Shown: positions 15,312 through 24,993, counted from the first letter of the stretch. The stretch: DNA of 64,000 nucleotides from Castellaniella sp049671645 (GCF_049671645.1 NZ_JBATVG010000019.1:124001-188000); one strand, 5' to 3'. Numbers and translations: made by a program. Notes: a model not told the origin generated them from the sequence alone.

Positions 15312-16427
15312 ATGGACAACAGCAAGAGCCCGGCCACGGCCGCCATACGCCGCCACTCACACGCCAAAGGGCGCGCCGCGCGCCTTGCGATACTCGCGGC
15401 GTTGCTGGGCGCGCCTGCTCTGACGGCGCCCATCGCCGCCCAAGCGGGCGTCAGCATCGGCATCGGCGTCACCATCGCCCCGCCCGCTTTGCCGGTCTAC
15501 ACGCAGCCCGTCGCCCCGGCTCCCGGCTACATCTGGACCCCGGGCTACTGGGCCTGGGGGCCGGATGGCTATTACTGGGTGGACGGCGTCTGGCTGATGC
15601 CGCCTGCCGTGGGCATGCTGTGGACGCCCGGCTGGTGGGGCTGGTCGGACGGCTACTACCGCTGGCACGGCGGGTATTGGGGGCCTCAGGTCGGTTTTTA
15701 TGGCGGCATCAACTACGGTTTCGGCTACTTCGGCGTCGGATATGTCGGCGGCGGATGGCGGGGCGACCATTTCTACTACAACCGGGCTGTAACCAACGTG
15801 AACATCACCAACGTCCGGAACGTCTACGTGGACAAGACCGTCATCCACAACACACGCAACGACCGCGTCAGCTATAACGGCGGCCGGGGCGGCCGGCAAG
15901 CGGCCCCGAGCACCGAACAGCGCGCCTACGCGGCGCAGCGCCACCAGACGTTGCCGCCCATGACGTCCGGACGGCGCGATTCCGCCGCCCCGCCACATGG
16001 CTCGCAGCGCCCGGACTCGTCGCCCGCGAGCCGGCAGACAGGTGAGCCGCGGACGCGCGTCGGCACGCCCGCGCACCAGGAGCCCGCGCCCCGCCAAGGC
16101 GGCAGGCCGCAAGCGGCCCCGGACAGGGCGACGGCCCCGCGCCCGGAAAATCCGGGTCCCTCGATGAACGAGGGGCGCAGTCGCCGCGAACAGCAGGGCC
16201 GGCCGCCCGAAGCCGCCCGCGCCGCGCCGCAATTCAACGGAGCGCCGGAACGCCCCCGCATGGATGCGCGCCCGGCGGCAGCCCCCGAGCGCCCCCGCCA
16301 GGACATCAGATCGCAGGAATTCAGGCCGCCGCGTGCCGAAGCCCCGGCACGCCAGGAACGACAAGGCGCCGAACGCCCGGGAAACCGGGGTGAAGGCCAT
16401 TCTCGTCAAGGCCGGAACGACCGCTGA
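15312..16427 (+). CDS. Exported YXWV/WXXGXW-repeat protein with long disordered tail
   Basis: The 371-residue protein begins with a basic region and a hydrophobic signal segment ending near APIAAQA. Residues about 70-150 carry aromatic WXXGXW-like repeats (GYIWTPGYWAWGPDG, MLWTPGWWGWSDGYY, RWHGGYWGP), then a Gly/Tyr-rich stretch. From about residue 195 the protein is an Arg/Pro/Gln/Ala-rich low-complexity tail that is probably disordered. YXWV-repeat proteins occur widely in Burkholderiales as exported proteins of unknown function. A second exported protein follows 36 bp downstream. No enzymatic motif is seen. Confidence 0.8.
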   Translation: MDNSKSPATAAIRRHSHAKGRAARLAILAALLGAPALTAPIAAQAGVSIGIGVTIAPPALPVYTQPVAPAPGYIWTPGYWAWGPDGYYWVDGVWLMPPAVGMLWTPGWWGWSDGYYRWHGGYWGPQVGFYGGINYGFGYFGVGYVGGGWRGDHFYYNRAVTNVNITNVRNVYVDKTVIHNTRNDRVSYNGGRGGRQAAPSTEQRAYAAQRHQTLPPMTSGRRDSAAPPHGSQRPDSSPASRQTGEPRTRVGTPAHQEPAPRQGGRPQAAPDRATAPRPENPGPSMNEGRSRREQQGRPPEAARAAPQFNGAPERPRMDARPAAAPERPRQDIRSQEFRPPRAEAPARQERQGAERPGNRGEGHSRQGRNDR

Positions 16428-16463
16428 GGCCGTCCCATCGGGGGCTTACTCAAGGAGCGCATC

Positions 16464-16931
16464 ATGCAACTCAACTCTGCCACACATGCAAATCTTCGCC
16501 TGACCCGCACGGCGGCCCTGGCCGGACTGGTGCTGGCCGGCGCCGGCTTTCTGACGCCGGCCTGGGCCGCCCTGCCCGCCCTGCAGCACCAGGGCAGCGT
16601 CGCATACGTCAGCGGCGGGATCGGAATCGACGAATCCACGTCATTCAAAGAAGCAATGGCGAAATTCCCGCTGTCCATGACGTTCGACCAGATGGCGCAA
16701 GGCAAGGGCGACTATGTGGCCGACGTGAAGGTCGCCATCGCCGACGCGCATGGCAAGCCGGTGCTGGACACCACGGCGCAGGGTCCTTACCTGCTGGCCA
16801 GGCTGCCGGACGGCAGATATCAGGTCAAGGCCACCTATCAACAACAGACCGAAACCCGGGACGTGACGATCGCCGGCAAAGGATCGAAGCATCTGGTGTT
16901 CTCGTGGCGGGCGGACGCCGCAAAGAAATAA
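16464..16931 (+). CDS. Exported carboxypeptidase-regulatory-like domain protein
   Basis: The 155-residue protein has a signal peptide (hydrophobic TAALAGLVLAGAGFLTPAWA, cleaved after about residue 35). The remaining ~120-residue beta-rich domain has the strand pattern ADVKVAIADAHGKPVLDTTAQGPYLLARLPDGRYQVKATY, typical of carboxypeptidase-regulatory-like folds. It follows the YXWV-repeat gene closely and shares its strand, so the two may be co-expressed envelope proteins. No enzymatic motif is present. The function is unknown. Confidence 0.78.
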   Translation: MQLNSATHANLRLTRTAALAGLVLAGAGFLTPAWAALPALQHQGSVAYVSGGIGIDESTSFKEAMAKFPLSMTFDQMAQGKGDYVADVKVAIADAHGKPVLDTTAQGPYLLARLPDGRYQVKATYQQQTETRDVTIAGKGSKHLVFSWRADAAKK

Positions 16932-16995
16932 TGCCAACGCGGCGATTTGCCGACGACAGATCCGGCTGCCGCCATCCGCCAGCCGACCGGTTCAA

Positions 16996-18864
16996 TCAGG
17001 CCGCGCCGGCCGCCGGGCCCATCCCCTGCCCGACTGCCGGATCCCCGACACCGGACTGCTCCACCGACCCGGCCCCCGCATGCAGGCCGATCACGGTCCA
17101 CCCCGCCGCCGGATCCAGGTCCTGGTCCGGGGTGAATGGAATGGCGTAGCCCTTGGGGTTCACCGCGAACAGCGGGATGACGGCCTTGTCCGGATCCTGG
17201 GCCCGATACTGCGCAAAATCGAAAGTATCGGACAGCCGGGTCGCCTTGATCTGGGCGCCGGCCATCAACAGGCTGGACAATTTCCAGTACCCCACTCCGG
17301 GCGCGAACAGTGTGCGGCCCCGGTATTCCGGGTCCAGCGTGTGCTTTTCAGCCGGATCGCCATCGGATGACAAGGGCAGGCTGAAGACCTTCTGCTTGCC
17401 GAACTCATCGCGACCACGCACCATGATCAGTTGGTTGACGTGATCCCGCGCGCCCAGGGCCAACAACCGGCCCAGGCCGCTGGTGTCCAGATTGTGCTGG
17501 GCATGTTCCGACACCAGGCTGCCGTGATAAGTGGGCAAACCCAGCATGCGGGCCTTGGACAGGCTGTACCAGTCGCTGTCGCACAGACGCACGGGCACGC
17601 CCTGTTCATGCAGCGCCAGGCCGATCGCCCGCGCCACCGGATTGGCGCCGGAAATCAGGAAACCCACCCGGTCCGGTTCGGCGGACTTCAACAGCCGCGC
17701 CATGGGCCGCGCCGTCAGGCTCTGCCAGATCACCGTGCCGATAATGACCAGGAAGGTCATGGGCAGCAGCCGGTCGGCCTGCGGCACATCCAGGGATTCG
17801 AGCCGCAAGGCGAACAAGGCCGACACGGCCGCCGCCACGATGCCGCGCGGCGCGATCCAGGCCAACAGCGCCCTTTCCCGCCACTTCAGCGGCGACCCCC
17901 AGGCGGCGAACAGGACTTTCAGCGGCCGGCCCACCCACAGCATGCACACCAGCACGGCCAGCGCCGGCCACCCCAGGTTGAAGAGCTGTTCGGGCGCCAC
18001 CCGGGCCGCCAACAGGATGAACAGGGCGGACAGCAGGATCTGACTGAGGGTTTCCTTGAACTCCAGGATATCGCGCACCGGAATTCCGGGGCGATTCGCC
18101 AGCCAGATCCCCATGACGGTCACCGCCAGCAGGCCGGATTCATGCTGCACTGTATTCGACAGGGAAAACGCGGCGAAAACCGAGGCCAGCACCGACAGGT
18201 TCAGCAGGGAATCCGGCACCCAGCCGCGTCGCAGCAAGACGCCCAGCAGCCATCCGCCCGCCACGCCGAAACACAGACCGGTCGCCGCGGTCGCGCCCAG
18301 CGACCACAGGGCATGCGTCCAGGCCTGCGTGGCCCGCAGGGCCACCATCAGGTCGTAGGACAGCACCGCCAGGATCGCGCCGATCGGATCGATCAGAATG
18401 CCTTCCCAGCGCAGGGCATGCGCAACCGGCGCCACGGGTTTCACGGTTTTCAACAGCGGCGCGATGACCGTGGGGCCGGTCACGCAAGTCAGCGCCCCGA
18501 ACAGGACCGCAAGGTCCCAGGGGAAGAGCAGGAAAACGTGCGCGGCCCAGGCCGCCACCGCCCAGGTGATCAGCAGGCCGCCCGACACCAGGCGGCGCAC
18601 GACGCGCCGCAGCCCCCGGATCTGATGAAACTCCAGCGTCAGGCTGCCCTCGAACAGGATGACGGCCACCGCCAGGGATACGACGGGAAACAGCAAGGGA
18701 CCGAACAGTTCGTCGGGTTTGAGCCAGCCGGCCACCGGCCCCACCGCGATACCGGACAACAGCAGCGGCAAAATCGCCGGAATCCGCAGTTTCCAGGCCA
18801 GCCACTGGGCCGCCATGGCGATGACGCCGATGCTGGCCAGCAATAATTCAGAGCTGATCGTCAC
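16996..18864 (-). CDS. Cation:proton antiporter (CPA1-like) with C-terminal TrkA-N-like domain
   Basis: This 622-residue inner-membrane antiporter has about 12 membrane segments in residues 1-390. A Rossmann-like nucleotide-sensing region follows (VGFLISGANPVARAIGLALHEQGVPVRL ... GLPTYHGSLVSEHAQ) and then a C-terminal regulatory tail. This resembles CPA1/KefB-type Na+ or K+/H+ antiporters with TrkA-N domains. The start is GTG 18864, with AAGGAAAG just upstream. A longer form from 18891 would lack such a site. The first 17 bp overlap the end of the ClC gene, so the two are probably translationally coupled. The transported ion is not defined by the sequence. Confidence 0.85.
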   Translation of the reverse strand: MTISSELLLASIGVIAMAAQWLAWKLRIPAILPLLLSGIAVGPVAGWLKPDELFGPLLFPVVSLAVAVILFEGSLTLEFHQIRGLRRVVRRLVSGGLLITWAVAAWAAHVFLLFPWDLAVLFGALTCVTGPTVIAPLLKTVKPVAPVAHALRWEGILIDPIGAILAVLSYDLMVALRATQAWTHALWSLGATAATGLCFGVAGGWLLGVLLRRGWVPDSLLNLSVLASVFAAFSLSNTVQHESGLLAVTVMGIWLANRPGIPVRDILEFKETLSQILLSALFILLAARVAPEQLFNLGWPALAVLVCMLWVGRPLKVLFAAWGSPLKWRERALLAWIAPRGIVAAAVSALFALRLESLDVPQADRLLPMTFLVIIGTVIWQSLTARPMARLLKSAEPDRVGFLISGANPVARAIGLALHEQGVPVRLCDSDWYSLSKARMLGLPTYHGSLVSEHAQHNLDTSGLGRLLALGARDHVNQLIMVRGRDEFGKQKVFSLPLSSDGDPAEKHTLDPEYRGRTLFAPGVGYWKLSSLLMAGAQIKATRLSDTFDFAQYRAQDPDKAVIPLFAVNPKGYAIPFTPDQDLDPAAGWTVIGLHAGAGSVEQSGVGDPAVGQGMGPAAGAA

Positions 18865-20281
18865 GTGCTTTCCTTGTTTTCCGCACGGCATGCCACCAGG
18901 TTCGCAGCCACGTCCGGGGCCCTTGCGCCCGCATCTGCCGCCAGCCTTTCAGCAAGCCATAGGATAAATGGGTTTTTTCCTGTCCGACGGGGATGTCCGC
19001 GCGCACCCGCATCCAGGACGATTTGGCATGGCCCAGCCGCTGGTCGGGATAAACGCTGCGATGACCGATGATCAGGTAGGCGGCAATGGCGGCTCCCGAC
19101 ACGTAGACGGTGCCCACCACCCCGCCGAACAATTCCACCCCCATCAGAATCGCCGCCAGCGGGGTATTGGATGCCGCCGCCACCACGGACACCAGGCCGA
19201 CGGCGGCGCCCAGGGCGGGGCTGATGCCGAACAGATGGGCAAAGGCATTGCCGGCCACCGCGCCGATGACGAACTGCGGGGTGACGATGCCGCCGTAGAA
19301 ACCGGAGCCCAGGGTCACGGCCACCAGCAGGGATTTCCACAGGAACCCCAGATACGGCATGGGCTCGCCCTGCAAGGCATGATCCATCAGCGGCAGGCTC
19401 AGCCCCAGGTAGTCGGTGGGGATCAACGTCACCAGCGCGGCCAGCGACAACCCGCCCAGCAGCGGCATCAACGGCGGCCAGAGGGCATAACGGGCCTGCA
19501 GGCGCTGGCAGGCATTGCGCACGGCATAGATCAGGTCCACGAACACGCGAGCCGCCACCCCGCACAGCATGCCGATCAGCACGGTGCGCAGGAACAGGGA
19601 TTCGGAAAACGCGGGCAGGTCCGCAATGAGATAGGACTGATAGGGAATGCCCCAGGCCTTGCTGACCTGAAAAGAGGTCATGCCGGCGATCAGAGCGGGG
19701 AACAGGAAGTCGTGGCGGATGCGACCAATGATCAGCATTTCCACGCCATAGATGGCGCCCGCGATCGGGGTGCCGAACACACTGGCAAAACCGGCGCTGA
19801 CGCCGCAGGCGACGATGCGTTGGCGCAATTCCCGGTTCAGGTGGAACGCCTGGCCGACCATGGCCGCCAGGGACGCCCCCAGGTGGGAACACGGGCCTTC
19901 CTTGCCGGCCGAGCCGCCGCTGGCCAGGGTGATGATGGCGGCGACGGGCTTGAGCAGCAGGGTACGCCACGGCAGGCGTCCGCCCTGCTCGTGGACGGCG
20001 GCGAAGATCGAATCCTTCAGGCCCGGCGTGCCCAGCATGCGATAGCCATACCCCATGATCAGGCCATTGGCCAGCCCGGCTGCCGGCAGCATCAGCCAAT
20101 AGGCCCAGTGCGGCGCATGCAGGGTCTGGTCCGTGGAAAAGAACAAGGCATGCAGAAAGATGCTGACCCCGGTGCCGACGATCAGGCCCACCAGGGACGC
20201 CAGAACCAGCCATTGCAGCACCGTCGCCAGCATGATGGCTGGCTCTAGTAGATCGACGCGGGGCGTGAAGGGCAGTTTCAT
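18848..20281 (-). CDS. ClC-family chloride channel/transporter
   Basis: The 477-residue membrane protein has ClC signature segments: GSAGKEGPCSHLGA (the GKEGP motif with the gating Glu) and VFGTPIAGAIYGVEML. The C-terminal filter segment is GSGFYGGIVTPQFVIGA. No CBS domains follow the membrane domain. It is upstream of and overlaps the cation:proton antiporter, which suggests linked control of chloride, cation and proton balance. Whether it is a Cl-/H+ exchanger or a channel cannot be read reliably here. Confidence 0.92.
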   Translation of the reverse strand: MKLPFTPRVDLLEPAIMLATVLQWLVLASLVGLIVGTGVSIFLHALFFSTDQTLHAPHWAYWLMLPAAGLANGLIMGYGYRMLGTPGLKDSIFAAVHEQGGRLPWRTLLLKPVAAIITLASGGSAGKEGPCSHLGASLAAMVGQAFHLNRELRQRIVACGVSAGFASVFGTPIAGAIYGVEMLIIGRIRHDFLFPALIAGMTSFQVSKAWGIPYQSYLIADLPAFSESLFLRTVLIGMLCGVAARVFVDLIYAVRNACQRLQARYALWPPLMPLLGGLSLAALVTLIPTDYLGLSLPLMDHALQGEPMPYLGFLWKSLLVAVTLGSGFYGGIVTPQFVIGAVAGNAFAHLFGISPALGAAVGLVSVVAAASNTPLAAILMGVELFGGVVGTVYVSGAAIAAYLIIGHRSVYPDQRLGHAKSSWMRVRADIPVGQEKTHLSYGLLKGWRQMRAQGPRTWLRTWWHAVRKTRKARDDQL

Positions 20282-20318
20282 GGGGCGGAAAGATCGGGAG
20301 CAGCCCTGACCCGGCGAT

Positions 20319-20351
20319 GCCCGCCGCTGCCCGAGAGGCGCGGCGGCGGGC
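20319..20351. terminator. GC-rich stem-loop between ClC gene and deacylase gene
   Basis: The arms GCCCGCCGC and GCGGCGGGC form a perfect nine-base stem around a 15-base loop, 24 bases after the leftward deacylase gene ends (reading leftward). No U-tract follows, so termination of the peptide/D-amino-acid operon here is only plausible. Confidence 0.3.
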
Positions 20352-20375
20352 CCACGCGCCCGACCCAGAGATTGA

Positions 20376-21839
20376 CTAGAGAACCTGCGTGGCGCGGGCG
20401 ACGAAGCGCCCCGCCCGACCGACGCAGGCCCGGTCCTGCGCAGTATAGCTTAGGCACCCATTGACCCAGACCTGTTCGATGCCTTCGCTGAACTGAGCGG
20501 GCGACGCGTACGTGGCGCAATCGCGCACCCGGTCGGGATCCAGCACGACGATGTCGGCGAAGCCGCCCGCCAGCAGCCGCCCGCGCCCTTCCAGGTGAAA
20601 GCGCCCTGCCGACAGGCCGGTCATCTTGTGCAGCGCCTGTTCCAGGGGCAACAGCCCCTTGACCCGCCAATACTGGTCGAGAACCCGGGGAAACGCCCCC
20701 CACAGGCGCGGATGCGGCCGTTCGTCATGAGGCAGGCCATCGGACCCGATCATGGTCAGGGGATGGCTGACCACGCGGTCCACATCGTCCTGGTGCATCT
20801 GGAAGTAGCAGGCGCCGCCCGGCTGCAGACGCCGGCAGGCCTCGACCTGGGACACGCCCCAGTCGGCGGCGATGTCGGCCAGATAGCGGCCCGCCATCTC
20901 GGGATGCGCCGCGCTGCCGGTGATCAGAATGTCGATGATGCCATCCACCAGGTCCTCTCGCAGCACCGTGGACCCGGCGGTGTAGGGATAGACGTCCAGG
21001 CCGATGGGCTGCCGGCGCGCCAGCTGTTCGACGCGAGCCAGGGTTTCCTCGGTGCGGCCCCAGTTCATCGGCCCGGCGCATTTATGGTGCGACAGCACCA
21101 GGAACGCGCCCCCCAGGCGGGCTGTCAGGGCAGCTTCGTCGATGGCTTCCATGATGCCCTTGAGCTCATCCCGGACATGGGTGGCGTAGACGCCCTGATA
21201 CGGGGCCACGACCCGCACCAGGGCGGCCAGCTCGTGGACGTCGGCCGCATAGGCCGGACGGTAGAACACGCCCGAGGACAGTCCCACCGCGCCGGCCCGC
21301 ATGGCGGCATCCAGGGTGCGGCACATGGCCCCCAGTTCCGCCTCGTCGGCGGGGCGGTCCAGATCGGCCATGGCCTGCATGCGCAAGGCCGTATGGCCGA
21401 TCAGCAAGGCGATGTTGACTGCCGGCCGGACGGCATCGACCGCCGCCCGATAAGAAGGCACGTCCGGGTAACGGAACTGCCGACAGCCCAGCAGCGACAG
21501 GGGGGCGGCGGGTTCATCCGTCACCATGGGCACCAGCGAGATCCCGCAGTTGCCGCCGATCACGGTCGTGATCCCCTGCGACAGCTTGGGCAGCATGTCG
21601 GGCCGATCCAGCACGATGGCATCATCATGGGTGTGAACGTCCACGAAGCCGGGTGCCACCACGCGCTGGCCGCAGTCCACGCGCCGCACTGCGGCGCCGC
21701 CGGGCGCGGGTCCACCCCCGGGCTCGCTCACCGCCACGACGCGGTCCCCGCGGATCCAGACGTCGGCCGCCCGCAAGGGGTTCTCGGAACCATCGTGCAC
21801 CAAGCCATTGCACAAGACGGTCAGGGTTGCATCATCCAT
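20376..21839 (-). CDS. N-acyl-D-amino-acid deacylase (D-aminoacylase) family amidohydrolase
   Basis: This is a metal-dependent amidohydrolase of the D-aminoacylase branch (487 aa). It would release free D-amino acids from N-acyl-D-amino acids. It shows GFVDVHTHDDAIVL with the metal-binding HxH, the GGNCGISL motif with the family's conserved Cys, and VLSHHKCAGPMNWG. A final strand, FADIVVLDPDRVRD, is typical of the small composite beta-domain. Its start lies four bases past the RpiR gene stop. It closes the operon peptide-ABC transporter, PLP D-amino-acid enzyme, RpiR and deacylase. The side-chain specificity (neutral, Asp or Glu) is not determined. Confidence 0.88.
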   Translation of the reverse strand: MDDATLTVLCNGLVHDGSENPLRAADVWIRGDRVVAVSEPGGGPAPGGAAVRRVDCGQRVVAPGFVDVHTHDDAIVLDRPDMLPKLSQGITTVIGGNCGISLVPMVTDEPAAPLSLLGCRQFRYPDVPSYRAAVDAVRPAVNIALLIGHTALRMQAMADLDRPADEAELGAMCRTLDAAMRAGAVGLSSGVFYRPAYAADVHELAALVRVVAPYQGVYATHVRDELKGIMEAIDEAALTARLGGAFLVLSHHKCAGPMNWGRTEETLARVEQLARRQPIGLDVYPYTAGSTVLREDLVDGIIDILITGSAAHPEMAGRYLADIAADWGVSQVEACRRLQPGGACYFQMHQDDVDRVVSHPLTMIGSDGLPHDERPHPRLWGAFPRVLDQYWRVKGLLPLEQALHKMTGLSAGRFHLEGRGRLLAGGFADIVVLDPDRVRDCATYASPAQFSEGIEQVWVNGCLSYTAQDRACVGRAGRFVARATQVL

Positions 21840-21842
21840 GTT

Positions 21843-22727
21843 TCAGTAAAGTCCGGTATAGACGGAGCTGTCCACGCCATGCTGCTCCAGCACGCGCTTG
21901 AACTGCTTCAGGTTTTCCAGGGTTTCCGGCCCCAGCGTTTGCGCCACGCGCACCATCAGAATTTCGATGACCAGCAAGTGGGCCAGGTAGGCCTCCGTGC
22001 CGACCCGCATGGTGGTGTCCTGGGGCACGGAGACTTCCAGGCACAGGTCCGCGCATTTCGCCAGCGGAGTGCCCGGCTGGGTCAGTGCGATGACCGTCGC
22101 GCCCCGGCTGCGCGCCAGACGGGCGGCTTCCAGGGCGAATGGCATGCTGCCCACATGTGAAATGGCGAAGGCCACGCCCTGCTTGTCCAGAGAGCTGGCG
22201 GAAATCAGCTGCTGATGAGGATCGGTGAAGGCATGTGCGCGAATGCCCAGGCGAAACAGGCGGGCCTGCAATTCCTGCGCCATGAAGCCGGAGGTCGCGC
22301 CCACGGAATAGGCATCGACCCGCGAGGCCGCCACCAGACGCTGCGCCACTTGATCCAGCACGGCCACGTCCAGGCGCCGCTGCAAGGACGCCAGGGAGGA
22401 AATCGCCCCCTGGATGATCTTGCGAGCCACATCCGGGCCGTCGTCGCTGAGCGACACGTTGCGATGCAAATGGTGCGGCGACAAGGCCAGATCCTGTGCC
22501 AGCGCCAGCATGAACTCGCGCACGCTGTCGTAGCCCAGGCTGCGGCAGGCGCGCACCACCGACGGCATGGACACCCCTGCCTGCGCGGCAATGGATTCGA
22601 CGGTCTGGTTGACCAGGGTGGCCGGATCGGCCAGCAGCACAGCCACCACCTGCTGCTGGGCTTTGGGCAAGGTCGGCAGGGCGGCCTGCAGCCTTTGTTG
22701 CAGACTTTCCTCGGGCCAGGCATTCAT
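21843..22727 (-). CDS. MurR/RpiR-family transcriptional regulator with SIS domain
   Basis: The protein (294 aa from ATG 22727) has an N-terminal RpiR helix-turn-helix (residues ~15-90, SIAAQAGVSMPSVVRACRSLGY). A C-terminal SIS sugar-phosphate-like binding domain follows (GATSGFMAQELQARLFRLG and ISHVGSMPFALEAARLARSRGATVIALTQ). Upstream in-frame ATGs at 22736 and 22763 also exist; I prefer 22727 from the AGGA spacing. It lies inside the leftward operon between the PLP enzyme and the deacylase. Two HexR/RpiR-like palindromes sit in the operon's promoter at 29.5-29.6 kb, so autoregulation of the whole operon is likely. Confidence 0.88.
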   Translation of the reverse strand: MNAWPEESLQQRLQAALPTLPKAQQQVVAVLLADPATLVNQTVESIAAQAGVSMPSVVRACRSLGYDSVREFMLALAQDLALSPHHLHRNVSLSDDGPDVARKIIQGAISSLASLQRRLDVAVLDQVAQRLVAASRVDAYSVGATSGFMAQELQARLFRLGIRAHAFTDPHQQLISASSLDKQGVAFAISHVGSMPFALEAARLARSRGATVIALTQPGTPLAKCADLCLEVSVPQDTTMRVGTEAYLAHLLVIEILMVRVAQTLGPETLENLKQFKRVLEQHGVDSSVYTGLY

Positions 22728-22740
22728 GGCATGCATCCTG

Positions 22741-24036
22741 TCAGAATTCAATGGTGACGGCATCGATCACACCGCCCCGGGCATCAATCAAGGGCATCCA
22801 GGACCATTTATCAAAGGTCGTGCAAGGATGCGAGATGCCCAGGGCGACCCGGTCGCCGACGGACGGCGCCGGGCCTGCGGGATCGAAGTGCAGATAAGCG
22901 TGATGATCATTCAGGGCCGTGACGGCCCAGCCTTCGGGAACCGGCTGGTCCGCCGAAGCGCCGCAGGGCGCCAGGCGGACAGGCTGCGGCAGCGACAGGT
23001 CGAAGGAAACGTCCCGCTTGCCGCAACCCAGCAAGGCCAGGCCGGGCTCGGGCACTGACTGCACCATGGCCCAGACCGACAAGGCGGGCCTCAGGCTGTC
23101 GTCCAGGCCGGCGCGGGCTTCGATGTTGCGCAGGAAGCCGGCGTAGTGGCCGTGATCATGAGCGATGTAGCAGCCCGACCGCAGCACGCCGCGCAGCGGC
23201 CGCGACACCTCGGCCCGCAGAGCCGGCGCCACCACGTCGAACACGGCCGAACCGCCCGCGCTGAGGATGATGGCATCGTCCTGGAACAGGCCCGCCCGGT
23301 CGCATTCCTGGGTGATGCCGCGCACGGCATCCAGAAAGGCCGACACGGCCGCCTGATCGCCGTGCAGGTCGCACTTGGCCAGGCCGCCTTCATAGCATTC
23401 GATGCCGCCCAGGCGCAGGGCGCCGCTGTCATGGATGCGCCGGGCCAGCGTCAGGGCCTGGTCCGCCGTGCGGCAGCCGGTGCGCTGGCCGGCGACGCCG
23501 ACTTCCAGCAGGCAGTCCAGGGGCGCCTGGCGGTCGCGCCGGCGCGACCAGGCCTCGACCCGCTCGACCTGGGCCACGGAGTCCACCAGGAACCAGATCC
23601 GCAGTCCGGCGTACGCATCCAGCAGCGCCACGATCCCGTCCAAATCGGCCGTGCACAGGACCTGATTGGCGATGATGATGTTTCGCGCCCCCGCGCGCAC
23701 GCCCACGCCAGCCTGCCAGACCGTGGCGAAGGTCAGCCCCCAGGCGCCCGCGTCCAGTTGGCGGCGGAAGATCTGCGGCGACATGGTGGTCTTGCCATGG
23801 GGCGCGATGACGATGCCGCGCGATTCGGCGAAGGCCTGCATCCAGCGCAGATTGTGTTCCAGGGCATCGGCATCCAGCACGGCGATCGGATAGGACAGAT
23901 CGTCCCGGTAAAGATTCCAGCCCCGGCTGCCGATCCGTCCCGGCGGGCAGGGGGCGGCCGCCAGCGGGTAGCCCTTGCAACGTTCATCGAGCAGGAGCGT
24001 GTCCTGTGTCATATCCTGGATTCCTTTCAAAGTCAT
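22741..24036 (-). CDS. D-serine-dehydratase-like PLP enzyme (fold type III, DSD1/D-threonine aldolase family)
   Basis: The 431-residue enzyme belongs to the alanine-racemase-like fold-type III PLP family. The PLP Lys is Lys82 in APHGKTTM. The C-terminal metal site reads His403-Pro-Cys405, the His-x-Cys pair of eukaryotic-type D-serine dehydratase and D-threo-3-hydroxyaspartate dehydratase, rather than the His-x-Asp of D-threonine aldolase. Dehydration of a D-hydroxy amino acid to an enamine is therefore favoured. ATG 24036 overlaps the stop of the upstream ABC gene as ATGA; ATG 24012 is an alternative start. A divergent RidA gene could hydrolyse its reactive enamine product. Confidence 0.85.
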   Translation of the reverse strand: MTLKGIQDMTQDTLLLDERCKGYPLAAAPCPPGRIGSRGWNLYRDDLSYPIAVLDADALEHNLRWMQAFAESRGIVIAPHGKTTMSPQIFRRQLDAGAWGLTFATVWQAGVGVRAGARNIIIANQVLCTADLDGIVALLDAYAGLRIWFLVDSVAQVERVEAWSRRRDRQAPLDCLLEVGVAGQRTGCRTADQALTLARRIHDSGALRLGGIECYEGGLAKCDLHGDQAAVSAFLDAVRGITQECDRAGLFQDDAIILSAGGSAVFDVVAPALRAEVSRPLRGVLRSGCYIAHDHGHYAGFLRNIEARAGLDDSLRPALSVWAMVQSVPEPGLALLGCGKRDVSFDLSLPQPVRLAPCGASADQPVPEGWAVTALNDHHAYLHFDPAGPAPSVGDRVALGISHPCTTFDKWSWMPLIDARGGVIDAVTIEF

Positions 24037-24993
24037 TCATCCCGCCAGCAGGCTGTCCAATGACCGTCGGCCACCTGGCGCGGCGTCATATCGTGGCTGG
24101 CGCACCGGGCCTCGGCCAGTGGACAGCGTGTGCGGAACACACAGCCCGATGGCGGATTGGCCGGGCTGGGCAGATCGCCTTCCAACAATGGAATGTCGCG
24201 CCTTTGCGCCGGATCGGGCGCGGGCGAGGCGTTGAGCAGGGCGCGGGTATACGGGTGCCTGGGACGGGCATAAAGCTCTTTCGTCGGCGCGATTTCCACC
24301 ACGCGCCCCAGATACAGCACTACCACGCGATCGCACAGATATTCCACCACATCCAGGTCATGCGAAATGAACAGCATCGTCAGGCCCAGTTCCCGGCGGA
24401 TATCCGACAGCAGGTTGATGACCTGGGCCTGGATGGACACGTCCAGCGCCGACAAGGGTTCGTCGGCAACGATGAATTCCGGCTCCACGGCCAGGGCGCG
24501 GGCAATGCCGATGCGTTGACGCTGACCGCCGGAAAACTCATGGGGATAGCGTTCCGCGTGATCCTCGTTCAGCCCGACCTGGCGCAATAGAGCGTGGATG
24601 CGCGGCAGACGGGCGGCCCCCCGGTGCAGGCCATGGGTGTCCAGGGACTCGCCGATGATCTGGCGGATGCGCAGGCGCGGATTCAGGCTGGCATAGGGAT
24701 CCTGGAAGATCATCTGGATCTGCGCGCGCAGGGGCCGGTAACGGCGCTGGCTGATGCTGGCCAGGTCGATGGGTTCCGCCCCGCCGTGATACAGCACCTG
24801 GCCGGCGCTGGGGTCGGTCAGGCGGGTCAGCATGCGGCCGATGGTGGTCTTGCCCGAACCCGATTCGCCCACCAGGCCCACGGTTTCCCCACGTCCGATG
24901 AAGAAATTGACGTCCGTCACCGCCCGCACGGGCGCGGCTGGCGAACCGAAGTTCTTGCCCAGACCCCGGATCTTGACGAGAGGCTGGTCGGTG

